DNA from: Owenia fusiformis
Lineage: Eukaryota; Annelida; Polychaeta; Sabellida; Oweniidae
DNA length: 64,000 bases
Assembly (NCBI GenBank): GCA_903813345.2
Contig: CAIIXF020000001.1
Span: forward strand, 15,643,915-15,707,914
Direction: 5' to 3'
Of the stretch, positions 25,301-34,682 are shown piece by piece. The notes beneath the pieces were generated by a model, which did no database searches, was not told where the DNA came from, and saw nothing but the letters and a program-made list of their open reading frames with translations. The position numbers were made by a program, and so were the translations under genes. Position 1 is the first letter of the stretch. Every line of letters begins with the position of its first letter.

Positions 25301-28300
25301 AGAGTGAATATTTATACACTAGTTTCTTGACATGGTTCTAGCCAGGATGATGCGCACTACTTTAATTATGCAACATTTTGTTCACTTATTTCAAGTATTT
25401 GTTGGTTCCTTCTCATCAAACTTCTGAGGACTATACAGTTTTCAAATATATTACGTATTCCTAATTTAACAGATAGATATTTTATAATAAATATTAATTT
25501 TGTTATATAGTATACCTGTGGATAAGATTAGTGAGAGGTTCAATCAGTTTCTTCCCTAATCTTGGCTCAAGAGGGGTGAGGGCACCAAACTGAAGAAAAA
25601 CAAGACACACAGTGATAAATATTGCACTTTCAAGAGCAAAACGCCCACCATGTAATTCATATCACCCAACATACCAAAAACCTGATCAGATCGTGGCAAG
25701 TCTGCTCTTGCATGTGTAAAAAATTCAAGTTGAACAGGTTAGAAAATTTTCTGGAATTTTAAAGACAAGATTTGATTTATGTGGTGCCTGCCCATCTGCC
25801 TGCCAACCCATCCACCCACCAATTCGCACGAAGGCAATTTAGCACTTTTTGAAAGTGCAATAAAAATTATAAGAAATATATCCTGCAATGTAATTAAAGG
25901 TTAAAATCACAACATCAATATTTGTAACACAAAAATAATTTAATTTGGAGTGAGTCCATTCATAAGGGCTATTAAAATACTAATTTATTACCATTAATAA
26001 ACTAAGTATATTTGTATTGATACTTACCAGTTTTATAATCTTTATAAGCACCCAGTTATTGCTGGAGGTTGTCATCAGTTTGAAGAATAGAGGAGCTAGT
26101 GACAGGTAATTCTTTGGGTTTTTCCTAGCAAGTTCACATATCACATTTACAACTGCTGATTGTACACCTAGGAAACACAGGGTAAGGTACTTCAGCATAT
26201 ATTGTGATAATCATTGTTTTTGACATAAAGCTGCAATAGATTGCATGTCAGTTTCGACTCCTTTAATTTGTGATCTTGAAGCTCAATTATTTATTCAGTA
26301 CAGCTAAATTGCAAGTGTCACATCAAGAATTTTAATTTACACAAATGCCATACATGTAACAATTTTCCTTCTGGTTTTACATGAAAAAAATACCTGGATC
26401 TCCGTCTTCTAGTTTCTCCTTCAATCTTGGGAATGCTGGTCTGAGAGCCTCAGGGAATGCGAGGAACACTTTGTACATGATAAGGACAGCTTTCTTCCGA
26501 AGATATGGCTTCGTTGATGTCATCTGAATATAAATAATTTCACCATTTACTTTTATTATTCTATGTAATTTTTTGACTAATTAACGTAATACATCTTTGG
26601 GCTCTAATAAGTGCTTCTGTCAAGTCTTATCTCCATAATACTTTCATTTGTCAAAACCTTTTCCACTCTTACGAACATAAAAAAAAAAAAAAGTTCTTGA
26701 CACCCAATGCTGATTTTAATAAAAATGTACCATAATTTCATTTACTCAAAAACAAAATTCTTTAAAAATGTATCAATGTCTTACAATGTTAGCCAAATCC
26801 TGTGCCAAATCTGACACAATTATTTAAACTTACAAGTGTCATAATATCATTGGCTAAGTCCCGAGCCAAGTCAGGTGTGATGAAGTTAGAGAGACCATTC
26901 AGTGCAACACCAGCATCATATAAATTCTGACTGTTCAAGTCCTGGAAGAAAAAACAAGTTTAACATAGAAGAAGTGAATGTATGAGCATACGTATATTGG
27001 CTTTATAAGCAAGAAAGACAGTCAAAAGGATATAAAACCATGGTATTGTTTAAAAAAAACATTTTACAGAACAATGGATGTAAATTGTATCTGCTATTTT
27101 ATTTTTTTTATTCTATGCACTTGAAATTACAAAAAATCCTACAAAATAGGTCTCAAAGTTTGAGAGGTTTTTGTGCTAAACACACTTACTGATCGAAAAA
27201 TTGCTTATTTTTTTATTAGTAATTTTAATTAATGACCCATGGGCCATATAAGGAAGAGATGTCATATTACGAGATAATCTTATACAAATTATTATGCTGT
27301 CCTCACTATATGATCCAATATTAGTTAATTATAAATGTATCTACTATATTTATATTGTTTGATAATTTGATCCATGAAACCATGCTAGGGAACTCTATAT
27401 TTTCTGTATATCTATTACATACTCCCTTTAGGTCAGAACAAATAGGAAAACATAATTCATGTTTTTAATTGTGTGAACAAAAAATAAAAAATGTGTTTGA
27501 TTGAGGAATGATGTTTCCTTACCTTTCTTATCATGTTAGTTGTAAGCATAATCACATCTGTGTCGTCATGGAAACACTGGGAAGCAGCAAGGTAGCCAAT
27601 ACGCTGCAATTAATAGAAATAGTGAAATACTGAAAATATTCAGTGTTCTCCACGAAATATTTGGGTGCCAAGTTCTCATTAGTTTCTGCTTCAGCTAAAG
27701 GGAAGATTGCTTCAGCATGAAGTTCACCAAATAAAATTGACAAAAGTATATGTAATACATTACAACTTGAAATAAATAAAAGACATTGTAATATGTTAAG
27801 ATGTATTACTGTGAAAAGAGGGAAGATCGAGGACTACTTACTTTATGTGTGAACTTTGTAGAGCTCATAACTTCAATCATGTTGAATGCAGCCCAGCTAA
27901 TGTCATAGCCCAACATTTGAATCTGAAAACAGCATAATACATGTCTGGATGGTTGGTATTTTTAAAAATCCAAAATCTGCTTGGAACTGTACCATTGGAT
28001 TTCTATGGGAAATTCTAGGGATTAAGGAAGGTGTACCGTTACCATAATTTGAGAAATTATTGGCATACATGAAACCTATTTAAAACAGCTTTTATATTAT
28101 TCAAAAGCATTGATTATCAATATCAATGATTCCCAGCCCTCTGAAGTTTGAAAAATAAAAACACTTGGGTGTTAATCCAGAGATAATCCTTGAAAATAAG
28201 AAATATTTTTGGAGATTATATGGTGCGATCTTATTGTCAATAAAATGTTTTACAGTGTATTGATGTTTTTTAGATGAAAAACATAAAGCGAAATGTATGA

Positions 28301-31300
28301 AAAAACTCCCCCGATTCATGCGACAAACAACTCTCCCTCCTTTAATTGAGTAAATATTGTTGAATAACAAAAACCATTCAGTTAACTGATCAACACTGAC
28401 ATAATCTTACTTTTGCATGATTCTGTACATGTATTTTAAGTGTAAACTTTGTCACATTTGTTTGGCCATTTATCAAAGTTTAAATAATTTCTCAAAAGTA
28501 TTTTTCAATTCTATAATTTAATGATTATTGGGGGAGGGGAGAAGATGAGTGATAAAAGAACTTACATAAGTTAATTTTTGCACAGCATTAGCCTTGACAG
28601 CAACATTGTCTTGTCTCAGCTCTTCCTTGATCTCATCAATGCATTCTGCTATGTACTTGGCCTGGAACATAATAAGGTATTACAGTATAAAGATGGTGTG
28701 CTTGATCTATTCTATGCAGTTTTGAATGCATTTAGCCTGAAATGACAATATCAGGTGTTTTATTAGCAGTAGGCAACAGGCGATTTTCACCAGTTGTTTT
28801 CAGAAAATCATCTGTTGTTTTAGGGACTTTTCAACGTTTCCATAATTTATGTTTTCCATTAATTTTGCCTGTTGTTTTTATTTATTTAGCCTGTCGTGAG
28901 AAATTCTAGTGAAGCTCCTGTAACATATAAGCGCGGCCTACAGCATTCTTTCACTGACCTGACAACCATTTGTAGTTATATAAGGTTCAAATGGCTTTAA
29001 TGTATAATGGTGAAATCTAAAAGTTAAAGCGTAATAAATGAATCTAAAAGATCATTGACAATGACGAAATTATAATATAATCAACAAGCTAAACAAAAGA
29101 CAATTTTCAAACTAAGGTGGATTATATAAAGAGATGTCACGGTTTCCCAATATTAGACCGTGTTTTGGTCAAGATGGTTCAGTTTGCGATAATGGACAGA
29201 AAGGGTTAATATCAGGACTGTTAATATCAGAGCTGTCTTGGGATAAGCTGTCTTAGGGATGAGTTGTCTTAGGTATGAGTTGTCCTGTTACCATTATCAG
29301 TATGGTGTCCTGTCCTGTAAGCGCTATGTCCCGAGATCATTTGTACTGTTCCATCCCGTGACACGTCTAGGATCATATATAATTACTTTTGTGAATCTGC
29401 CACTGCTAAACTCAACATCATATTTTACATTGTTTATTTTACTATAGAATATGATGATCATTTCAGTAAAAATTGTGACCTTACCCTACGAAAATGGAAA
29501 TAATGTTTCACAGCTAGTTTGGTACGCAATACTACATTACAGAGTCTCTAGGAAATTGATTATACTTTGTAAAGAAGACAATTATACACCTGTGGATAGA
29601 AGAGTTAAAAAGCCTTGGTGAACTAACCTCCTTTGTTTATCTTCGCCAAAATTATAAATTAAAGTAAAAAAGTTCATAACTTTCTAAAACTTCAATAATT
29701 AGGACTGATTAAACTTATTGGCTATGGGTATTATATTCTAACTTGTACACTAACTGACCAAGTCAGTGTCGTTCATTCGTAATTAGTGTTGTCTCGATTA
29801 ATCGATACATCGCGATGTACATCGCCAAAGCTGATTCTGGCGATGCATCGATGTCTGAAACAAAACATCAATGTTTTTTTTTAAAAATTAATTTGCTAAA
29901 AATCACCCTTTCTTATCTTATTTTGACGCAAATCGCTTACCTTTCTCATGTCTTATTTCATTTTCCTTGATGTTTTCTGATAATCTTTCGCTTTAAAACT
30001 GTTTTAGCTAGTCGAAATGAACCATTAATCTAAAAAAAATAACTTACTTTCATTTCACCGTTACTAGAAGTTCCAGGATGTACCAGCGTACTCTTATTAA
30101 TTTGTTATGTTCGGTATTTTAGTGCATTAGCGTTTCGGTATTTCAGTGCACTTTTCTCGGACATTTTCCAGCGATGTACATCGCGATGTACATCGATGTT
30201 TACTACTAAAAATTGCCGATACATTGCGACAACACTATTCGTAATAACCTTATTCACCAGTAAAAGACATTTAATCCAAAGCCACATGTTACCAAGAAAT
30301 GCCTCATGCATAAGATATCTCCGTGGATGAGCCATTCTGTGGTAATTCAAATAAAGGACCCACAGTGCTGTGCTCACACAGTGTTTGTGCAGCCGATGAT
30401 GATTGACTTTATACATGAGAAAGTTCCCTGAAAATGACAGTCCTACTTTTTGTCAAATTTTATAGAGTAAACATGAAAAACTGTAACAAAGTGTATAGTT
30501 ATTACAGAAAATTTGACTTTTTGACGTCAAAATCAGCAATATCTCGGAAACTGGGCGAACTTGGGAAATGGCGATAATAGGTCAAATATGCATTAGAATG
30601 TGGATATGACTAAAACCTAATGTTGACGGACGGTCCAACGGACCGATAGACGCCTGTTCGATCCCATAGGCTCACAAACCATTAAAAAAAAGGGCTCCAT
30701 TACAAGCGTATTAAAGGCCACACTGTGGCCAAAGAATAAGGTAACATGTACCCTACATCCCTATTCCATACAAGCCTGACATAACACATATTAGATAAAT
30801 TTCTAGAGTAATTGGAGGAATATGCGTGGAAGTTAAACCTATCACAGGTCACAAGATATGTCAGATAATAAATAAGGTGCAGACATAGATCCCGGCCAGA
30901 TTCTTTTGTAGTAGAATCAGTAGCTCAATAATATTTCCTCAAGATGAGACACCTCAGAAAATTTCAAATTTTAAAATGACGATTCTGGAGCCATTTCTGA
31001 AAAATATGAGACAAATCATACCTCATTCGAAGGGTCTTGTTATTCTTTACCTTTATTATCACCAATGGCCGTTATTCAAGCAATACTGCGTTGATAAGAG
31101 GCCAAAACAGTGATATTTTATCGCCGGACTCTTGTCTGTCCAAATCTGAATGTTGCTCCCATGGTTCTAGAAATGTGACGTCATCATTACAATGATATTT
31201 GGACACACAAGAGTCCGGATTTCGTGAAAAATATTCACCGTATTGAAAGTCAAATAACTGCATCCATAGGTAATTTACTCGAACCAAACAAGTAGAAATA

Positions 31301-31831
31301 GAAAGATGAAGATCTCAGCTATAAAATAAGTGCAAAATCTGTCACAGGGAAACAGGTACCATTTTGTATAAGGAACGTTTTGAAAGGTAGTCAGTTTTTT
31401 TTCGAAATTTTCCAATTTAGTGTCGTATCTTCTGTATTATTCTTTGAGCCTATGATCCTACTACAAAACGATCTGGCCAATATCTGTGGGTGCAGACTAG
31501 GTTTACTTGTTGAACTGCTGTAGACTTCCTGCTCAGTCTCAGTCTCACACACTTATTTTCCATTTTAATTTTTGACATAACCGGACATAATGAGATTTGG
31601 AGTATTATGGTAAGATCCATAAGCCCAAACTATATAGACACCAATCTACAACATGCAACACCTAACGGTTTTGGCTATCGAGTTTACATACAGTTTCAAC
31701 AATTCAATCGAAGTCATATTGAAAAATTGCCCCACCTCAGATTCTCTGTGGTTTCTGATCCCGCGAACCAGATCTTGAAGGTTCTTGTCCAGGACACGCT
31801 CCAAAGTTCCTTTCACTTTTTTCAGTGCCAT
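124..31831 (-). CDS. AP3D1: AP-3 complex subunit delta (adaptin), 30 exons, 3' end outside window
   Basis: Large subunit of the AP-3 coat adaptor, which sorts cargo from endosomes/TGN to lysosomes and lysosome-related organelles. The ATG at 31831 has an in-frame stop 15 nt upstream and begins MALKKVKGTLERV. Exons (5' to 3' on minus): 31736-31831, 28566-28661, 27842-27922, 27523-27603, 26834-26941, 26394-26523, 26028-26167, 25516-25589, 25240-25289, 23575-23603, 15747-15795, 9314-9459, 8580-8728, 8159-8285, 7819-7922, 7281-7512, 6872-7017, 6327-6483, 5987-6055, 5283-5364, 4036-4145, 3426-3574, 3098-3239, 2625-2789, 2173-2298, 1620-1766, 1279-1326, 896-1033, 428-568, 124-209. All are GT-AG and phases agree throughout, giving about 1132 codons; from memory the human protein is roughly 1150-1215 residues. 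Only the C-terminal roughly 100 residues are missing. Identification rests on recalled near-identity to vertebrate AP3D1, e.g. VNVICELARKNPKNYLSLAP. Confidence 0.97.
1620..6483 (-). CDS. AP3D1: AP3D1 exons 18-26: acidic/lysine-rich hinge
   Basis: These exons encode the flexible hinge. Exon 18 has LDKWINDPPSESSEDEGP (the conserved DAWINEP-type motif); exon 19 QREARKMEQENNPNYLKG. Exons 21, 23, 24 and 26 carry long Lys/Glu tracts (e.g. KKKDKKKKKKRSKKG), exon 22 is acidic (VVESEEEDDIPVV), and exon 25 has EDDLDFWLSGK, matching the DDLDFWLS motif of vertebrate delta. The low-complexity lysine runs are ordinary for this family. Intron 20 contains a LINE remnant and intron 21 a tandem copy of the exon 22 start. 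Confidence 0.94.
3575..3675 (-). repeat. Two decayed tandem copies of the exon 22 acceptor and start
   Basis: A ~50-bp unit (plus-strand core CTGGGATATCATCT) covering the 5' end of AP3D1 exon 22 and its 3' splice site recurs twice more immediately upstream in intron 21. The middle copy keeps a TTGTTTAG acceptor followed by a recognisable coding-like stretch, but reading on in frame reaches a stop at the true acceptor. It therefore looks like a fossil or poison splice site. Confidence 0.8.
4490..5222 (-). mobile_element. 5'-truncated non-LTR retrotransposon (LINE) tail
   Basis: A 125-codon open frame (4845-5222) has ARLRTGSLPLHIETGRW, then a C-x2-C ... H-x4-C cluster (CKLCD, HFAVQC) typical of the segment downstream of reverse transcriptase in LINE ORF2 proteins. 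About 350 bp of AT-rich sequence follows as likely 3' UTR. It lies in AP3D1 intron 20, in the same orientation as the gene. The clade cannot be named from this fragment; the boundaries are approximate. Confidence 0.65.
5590..5960. repeat. Degenerate ~120-130 bp tandem repeat in AP3D1 intron 19
   Basis: About three diverged units share 'CCATCTTGAAA..TTCTT..GAACAGA', a 'CA(C)TG(G/A)TA(C/T)TTGAGT' block and 'AAAAATGGC(A/C)(G/A)CC'. No coding potential is seen. The motif resembles the 'AAGATGGCCGCC' arms of the element at 56.9-61.7 kb only in the short common word. Confidence 0.5.
6713..6828 (+). mobile_element. MITE of the GGCATTAACATG..GTGACATA family (copy 1)
   Basis: A short element beginning AAGGCATTAACATGCAAAA, then TGTCACCATC, and ending in GGTAGTGGTAGTGACATA. 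The same end sequences recur at 16757, 40632 (inverted) and 59043. It lies in AP3D1 intron 17, between exons 18 and 17. Confidence 0.6.
6872..9459 (-). CDS. AP3D1: AP3D1 exons 12-17: C-terminal half of the adaptin trunk
   Basis: Six exons continue the solenoid: exon 12 LKYLGLLAMSRILKTHPKS and ..LDDKDESIRLRALDLLYGM; exon 13 VSKKNLMEIVKKLM ending in NFEW (split Trp); exon 14 VELTRLEGTRHGKIIASQML; exon 15 ..NSQRNGICEVLYAAAWICGE; exon 16 HLPNSKQTLESMLRPKVTQL to QSADLEVQER; exon 17 ACCILQLMKYVVKLQDKG to KKVPVPEG. This is the region of contact with beta-3 and mu-3 in the heterotetramer. Introns are short (about 0.3-0.6 kb). Confidence 0.96.
9703..10117. mobile_element. hAT-like MITE, copy A
   Basis: 415 bp with terminal inverted repeats (TAATGTTGTCGCGA at left, TCGCGACAACACTT at right) and internal CGATGCATCGATG motifs. 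The flanks CTGTAGAC and ATGTTGAC match at 6 of 8 positions, an eroded 8-bp target duplication. It is homologous to the copy at 29784-30237. An 8-bp duplication is the mark of the hAT superfamily; no transposase is present. Confidence 0.8.
11836..15049 (+). pseudogene. Pogo/Jerky-like transposase, intron-containing, inactivated
   Basis: Exon 1 (to 11974) encodes a psq-like helix-turn-helix (RRPRDNLARAVRAMRQGM); a GT donor at 11975 and an AG acceptor before 13253 join in phase. Exon 2 continues with a DNA-binding and DDE catalytic region: YNMDESGIS (first Asp), DGHD (second), and MQPLDRVFFGPLK (third). A basic segment follows, then a C-terminal zinc finger (CPSCKEWMHEAC..CCDFC, 14972-15043). 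Breaks: stop codons near 13324 and 13960, a frameshift near 13765 and others after 14490; no good start codon precedes the helix-turn-helix in frame. The domain order is that of pogo-superfamily transposases with a PHD-like tail. Confidence 0.85.
12330..13145. repeat. Nested AT-rich inverted repeats inside the transposase intron
   Basis: Arms 'GAGATTATCCTATATGAGGTTCA' (split here as GAGATTATCCTATATG and AGGTTCA) recur inverted near 12980-13010. A second palindrome is centred on ACTAGGCCCTAGTA near 13073, with AAAACCTCTTA / TAAGAGGTTTT arms. The structure resembles a MITE inserted in the transposon's intron. No coding potential. Confidence 0.6.
15747..15795 (-). CDS. AP3D1: AP3D1 exon 11
   Basis: A 49-nt exon reading LCVQKLRILIEDSDQN plus one base. 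It is isolated between a 7.8 kb intron full of repeats (15796-23574) and a 6.3 kb intron carrying a pogo-type transposon (9460-15746). The transposon's right end lies about 25 bases downstream of the donor site, so the insertion nearly hit the exon. Confidence 0.95.
16757..18704 (+). mobile_element. MITE of the GGCATTAACATG..GTGACATA family swollen by a tandem array (copy 2)
   Basis: The left end AAGGCATTAACATG(A)CAAAA TGTCACCACC and the right end GACGCCGTCGC..GGAGACC then ATGTCACC(ACTTTT)GGTGGTGACAT match the ~120-bp copies at 6713, 40632 and 59043. Here the middle is expanded to about 1.75 kb by the array 16790-18545. The right part includes repeated 'GACGCCAACC(T/G)CC' words also present in the 40.6 kb copy. 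Confidence 0.7.
16790..18545 (+). repeat. Tandem array, ~13 copies of a ~138-bp unit
   Basis: The word TAGATGATTTTGAAAAA (or close variants) occurs about 13 times between 16868 and 18525, at spacings of about 120-175 bp. The fullest unit reads, in order: ACCTTTTTGACCTTTTTTGA, CCTTGAGAAGGTCATTGAAG, GTCAAATGTCAAATCTAAAG, TCAGATTTGAA.., GAGAACATGTAGATGATTTT, then an A-run and GTCAATTTGAAGCAAGTTGA. Copies differ by point changes and by short internal duplications. Not coding. Confidence 0.92.
20455..20605. repeat. Short palindrome inside the fold-back element
   Basis: CTTTCAATGATTTTTGCAA recurs inverted as TTGCAAAAATCATTGAAAG with a ~40-bp loop, bordered by GGGCAATAC-type words. Likely a small MITE. 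Nothing coding. Confidence 0.6.
22261..22786. mobile_element. MITE with ATTTTTA target duplication
   Basis: Termini GTACAGCAGGGTGTTTATG at left and CATAAACACCCCGTCTTGTAC at right are inverted repeats of about 20 bp with a few mismatches. Both flanks read ATTTTTA, a 7-bp candidate duplication. The 526-bp interior is AT-rich and non-coding. It lies in AP3D1 intron 10, immediately outside the fold-back element. Confidence 0.75.
23575..23603 (-). CDS. AP3D1: AP3D1 29-nt microexon (exon 10)
   Basis: This is a very short exon, bounded by CAG acceptor and GTATAT donor on the minus strand. Entering in phase 1 and leaving in phase 0, it reads G-VPSHSASIQ, matching vertebrate GMPNHSASIQ between NTVIA (exon 9) and LCVQKLRIL (exon 11). 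The vertebrate form I recall has VLISLSS just before it; that segment is absent here and may be an alternative exon. Flanking introns are 1.6 kb and 7.8 kb. Confidence 0.9.
25240..31831 (-). CDS. AP3D1: AP3D1 exons 1-9: N-terminal adaptin solenoid
   Basis: Nine exons encode about 285 residues of the HEAT-like adaptin trunk, the part that in AP complexes packs against the sigma subunit and membrane regulators. Exon 1 (32 codons) ends in NHRESE; exon 2 reads AKYIAECIDEIKEELRQDN; exon 7 carries the hallmark GVQSAVVNVICELARKNPK and exon 9 STSAMSLLYECINTVIA. Intron 1 is 3.07 kb and holds a hAT-like MITE (29784-30237). The other introns in this block (about 0.2-1.2 kb) show no coding potential. Phases run 0,0,0,0,0,1,0,2,1. 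Confidence 0.96.
29784..30237. mobile_element. hAT-like MITE, copy B, with intact 8-bp target duplication
   Basis: 454 bp. Termini TAGTGTTGTC and GACAACACTA are perfect inverted repeats, and both flanks read TTCGTAAT (29776-29783 and 30238-30245), an exact 8-bp duplication. It shares CATCAATGTTTT and subterminal CGATGTACATCG repeats with copy A. It lies in AP3D1 intron 1. The intact duplication suggests a younger insertion than copy A. Confidence 0.88.
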
Positions 31832-32281
31832 CACTTCTTCTAACTAATGGGATTATGTATGTCACCTACACATCGATGAGACAGTAGTCAAATAATCATA
31901 CTTTGACGTAAAGGTTGACAAATTTTCACAGCTTTCAAAACCAATATGGCTGCCAAAATTGTATGGTCATGTGACCTGACGTGTGGCACTATAGGTTTAC
32001 ACTGACATCTATTATTCTTTCTTCACTTCATTCTGCGTTCCGATACTCATCGCTTCTGTTCTCCCGTTTCCCTCCTGCCGGTGTGAAAGAAATTATGGTC
32101 CCCCAGGGATTATGGTCCCCCTTTTAAAGGCCCTTATTGGCCCTGATTGTGTATATGATAATAAGGGAAAGAGCACAAAGAGGTCACCATATAAATCAAT
32201 GGAGAGTAGGACCATAAATTAATAGGACCTCCTACCCTTTTACACCTCGGTTAATGGTATCGGGGCTCTAATAATATTATC

Positions 32282-32465
32282 ACTGGCGGATCCAGAGAGG
32301 CCCATGGGGCCACCCCCCCCCCCCCATCCCTGGGAGGGCCCAGAATGTTTTTGCATTACTCGGCCTTTTTTGGGCGTTTTTAGGTCGGTGAAAATATTTT
32401 TGACAAAAAATTAGGGGCTCGGAAATTGTTTAGGACCCCTTGTTAGCGTCTGGACCCACCAGAGA
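32282..32465 (+). mobile_element. Fragment of a CACTGGCGGATCC-ended repeat
   Basis: Starts CACTGGCGGATCCAGAG, continues through a poly-C run and GGGCCCAGAATG, and ends near GTTAGCGTCTGGACCCACCAG. A related inverted copy ends at 34682 (GGATCCGCCAGTG), and another interrupts the element at 57092. Boundaries are inferred from the shared ends. Confidence 0.5.
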
Positions 32466-33694
32466 TTATGCCCTATATTCTAGGCTAGTAACCAAAATCC
32501 TAGGCGGGGCTACCAGGGCACGCCTTAAGCGTCGGACAGCTGGTCATTATCTGGTTACTTTTGATACTGACCAGTTGATTTTTTCACTAGGTATAGGAAA
32601 ATAACATTGCAACTGGTCAGTAATGCCTTTTTGACCAGCAGCTCTGGAATCCTTAGGGCATACACTGGGGGCTACCCTCCCCTATAATGACTTTGACTAT
32701 ATCGTAGTTTTAATAGTCCTGGGGCAATGACAAATCTCAGATATAAAGCCCCCAGAGACGCAATGCACATGCACACCAAAACCCCAGAAAACATGTCATG
32801 TTGAAGAAGCAAGGGGCAAGTCAAGAATTATTTGAGAGTACTTTTAAAGAAACAATCACCGAATCAAATTTATCATCATTATAGCCTACGAATGTCAGAA
32901 TAAAATAAAATAAAGGGTGCCTAGTATTGTAATCATCATGTTACTGTTAGACAATAAACTCGATTTTAGTAGACCTAGCCTAGTTTTCTTTTTTTATGAA
33001 CTTTCTCAGTATTGCACTTTTTTTATCTGGTTATCATCACATTTTTTCTAGTAGGGAAAATCAAAAGCAACTTTTCACCTTAAATAGATAGGCCAAATGT
33101 TTTCGTTCATTGTTTTAACAACTAAATGATATCTAATTATTGTCAAGATTACAATACCTGTTTTACCTATGGAAAGTGAGTCGTGTTCCACAAACATAGG
33201 CCTAATCAGTCAGTGGAACGATTTCCAATATCGATTTCTAATCACAAGTCAAACCGACCAAACATGACCTTTTTGGGGCAATGACCTTGTCAATCAATCG
33301 GATGTTCAAATGGAACTCCAATAATACCGATTTCTGATTAGAATAAGTCATAACGACCCAAACAAGGACATGATTTAACCAGTGTGAACCATAGTGTGTG
33401 TCAATCAGTATTGTAAATATGAGTCCAATTATTGGGAATATGTCTCTCAAGTCGATGGTTTCATAGCATCCTAAGGTTGCAGTGACCGTGAATTCTTATT
33501 TCCACATCTCACGCGTGTATCTGTCAGTTTGAAACACCGCAGTATTCAACCGGCACGTAAACATGCATGGGCGTAGCCAGGGGGGGGGGACCCATTGCCC
33601 CCCCCCCCACCCACACCAAAAAGAATACGGCAATTTTGTAAAATTTGTCGAAAAAAACAAGTTGACAAATTAAAGTTTGAAATGCTTAAAAATA

Positions 33695-34462
33695 AAATGC
33701 ACCATATACACCCTATGCAGACAGAGCCTGTGGGAAATATTGGGTGCGGCGCAAATGAGCGGGGGTGCGGAGCTAACAGTCATTTTTGAATTTAAAATTG
33801 GGATATTTCTGAAACTAAGCCGTTTTGGGACTTCAAATATACCAAGATAGGTTTATTTGACACCAAATATCAATAAAATTGTGAAAATAGTAGTGCAATT
33901 CATTTTATAGCGACGCAGATGCAAATTATTTTTGCATCTTGGAAGCCAGGCAGTATCTATGTGATTTTATAAAAATTCGGAAATGTTCTTCAGATATGAG
34001 CCCCCTCTAAATATTGGGTGCGGAGGTACGTTTATGGAGCTCCTCCGCACCCAATATTTAGAGGGGGCTCATATCTGAAAAACATTTCCGAATTTTTATA
34101 AAATCACACAGATACTGCCTGGCTTCCAAGATGCAAAAATAATTTGTATAGATAGTGTACCTTGAACACCATTTTTTATGAATGCTGGGGACTCAGTATT
34201 AAAAGGATAATTTCAAAATATATAGGTCTGGAAAAGGTTTAAGGCACACTGCGTCGCTATAGAATGAATTGCGCTACTATTTTCACAATTGTATTGGTAT
34301 TTGGTGTCAAATACACATATCTTGGTATATTTGAAGTCCCAAAACGGCTTAGTTTCAGAAATATCCCAAATTTAAATTCAAAAATGACCGTTAGCTCCGC
34401 ACCCTCCGCTCATTTGCTCCGCACCCAATATTTCCCACAGGCTCTGTCTGCATAGGGTGATA
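33695..34462. mobile_element. Long near-perfect palindrome (fold-back MITE)
   Basis: Outer ends ATACACCCTATGCAGACAGA and its inverse TCTGCATAGGGTGATAT bracket two ~320-bp arms sharing AATATTGGGTGCGG, CCAAAACGGCTTAGTTTCAG and GCCTGGCTTCCAAGATGCAA. The arms meet at GGAGGTACGTTTATGGAGCTCCTCC near 34028-34052 (written with a 9-bp loop). The right arm has an extra ~115 bp (34146-34258). A single diverged half copy lies at 40785-41055. Non-coding. Confidence 0.82.
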
Positions 34463-34469
34463 TACAACA

Positions 34470-34682
34470 CCGTCGGATCCAGAAGCTAACAAGGGGCACA
34501 TTTCAAATAGATCAGAAAATAATTTTTGGGTCCCTAAATCCAAAATTGGAGCTAAATTTTGAAAATTTGAGGCCAATTCTTGATGATATAGCCTAAAAGT
34601 TATGTCCAAAAAAGCCCACTAAGGCCTAATTGAGTTTGACGTCCTATAAAAATTTCGGCCATGCCATGGATCCGCCAGTGTA
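34470..34682 (-). mobile_element. Inverted copy of the CACTGGCGGATCC-ended repeat
   Basis: Read on the minus strand it begins CACTGGCGGATCCATGGC and contains the AAGCCC/GGGCTTTTTTGG and GTTAGCTTCTGGATCC words seen at 32.3-32.5 kb. It abuts the right end of the palindrome. Likely non-autonomous DNA element; not coding. Confidence 0.5.
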
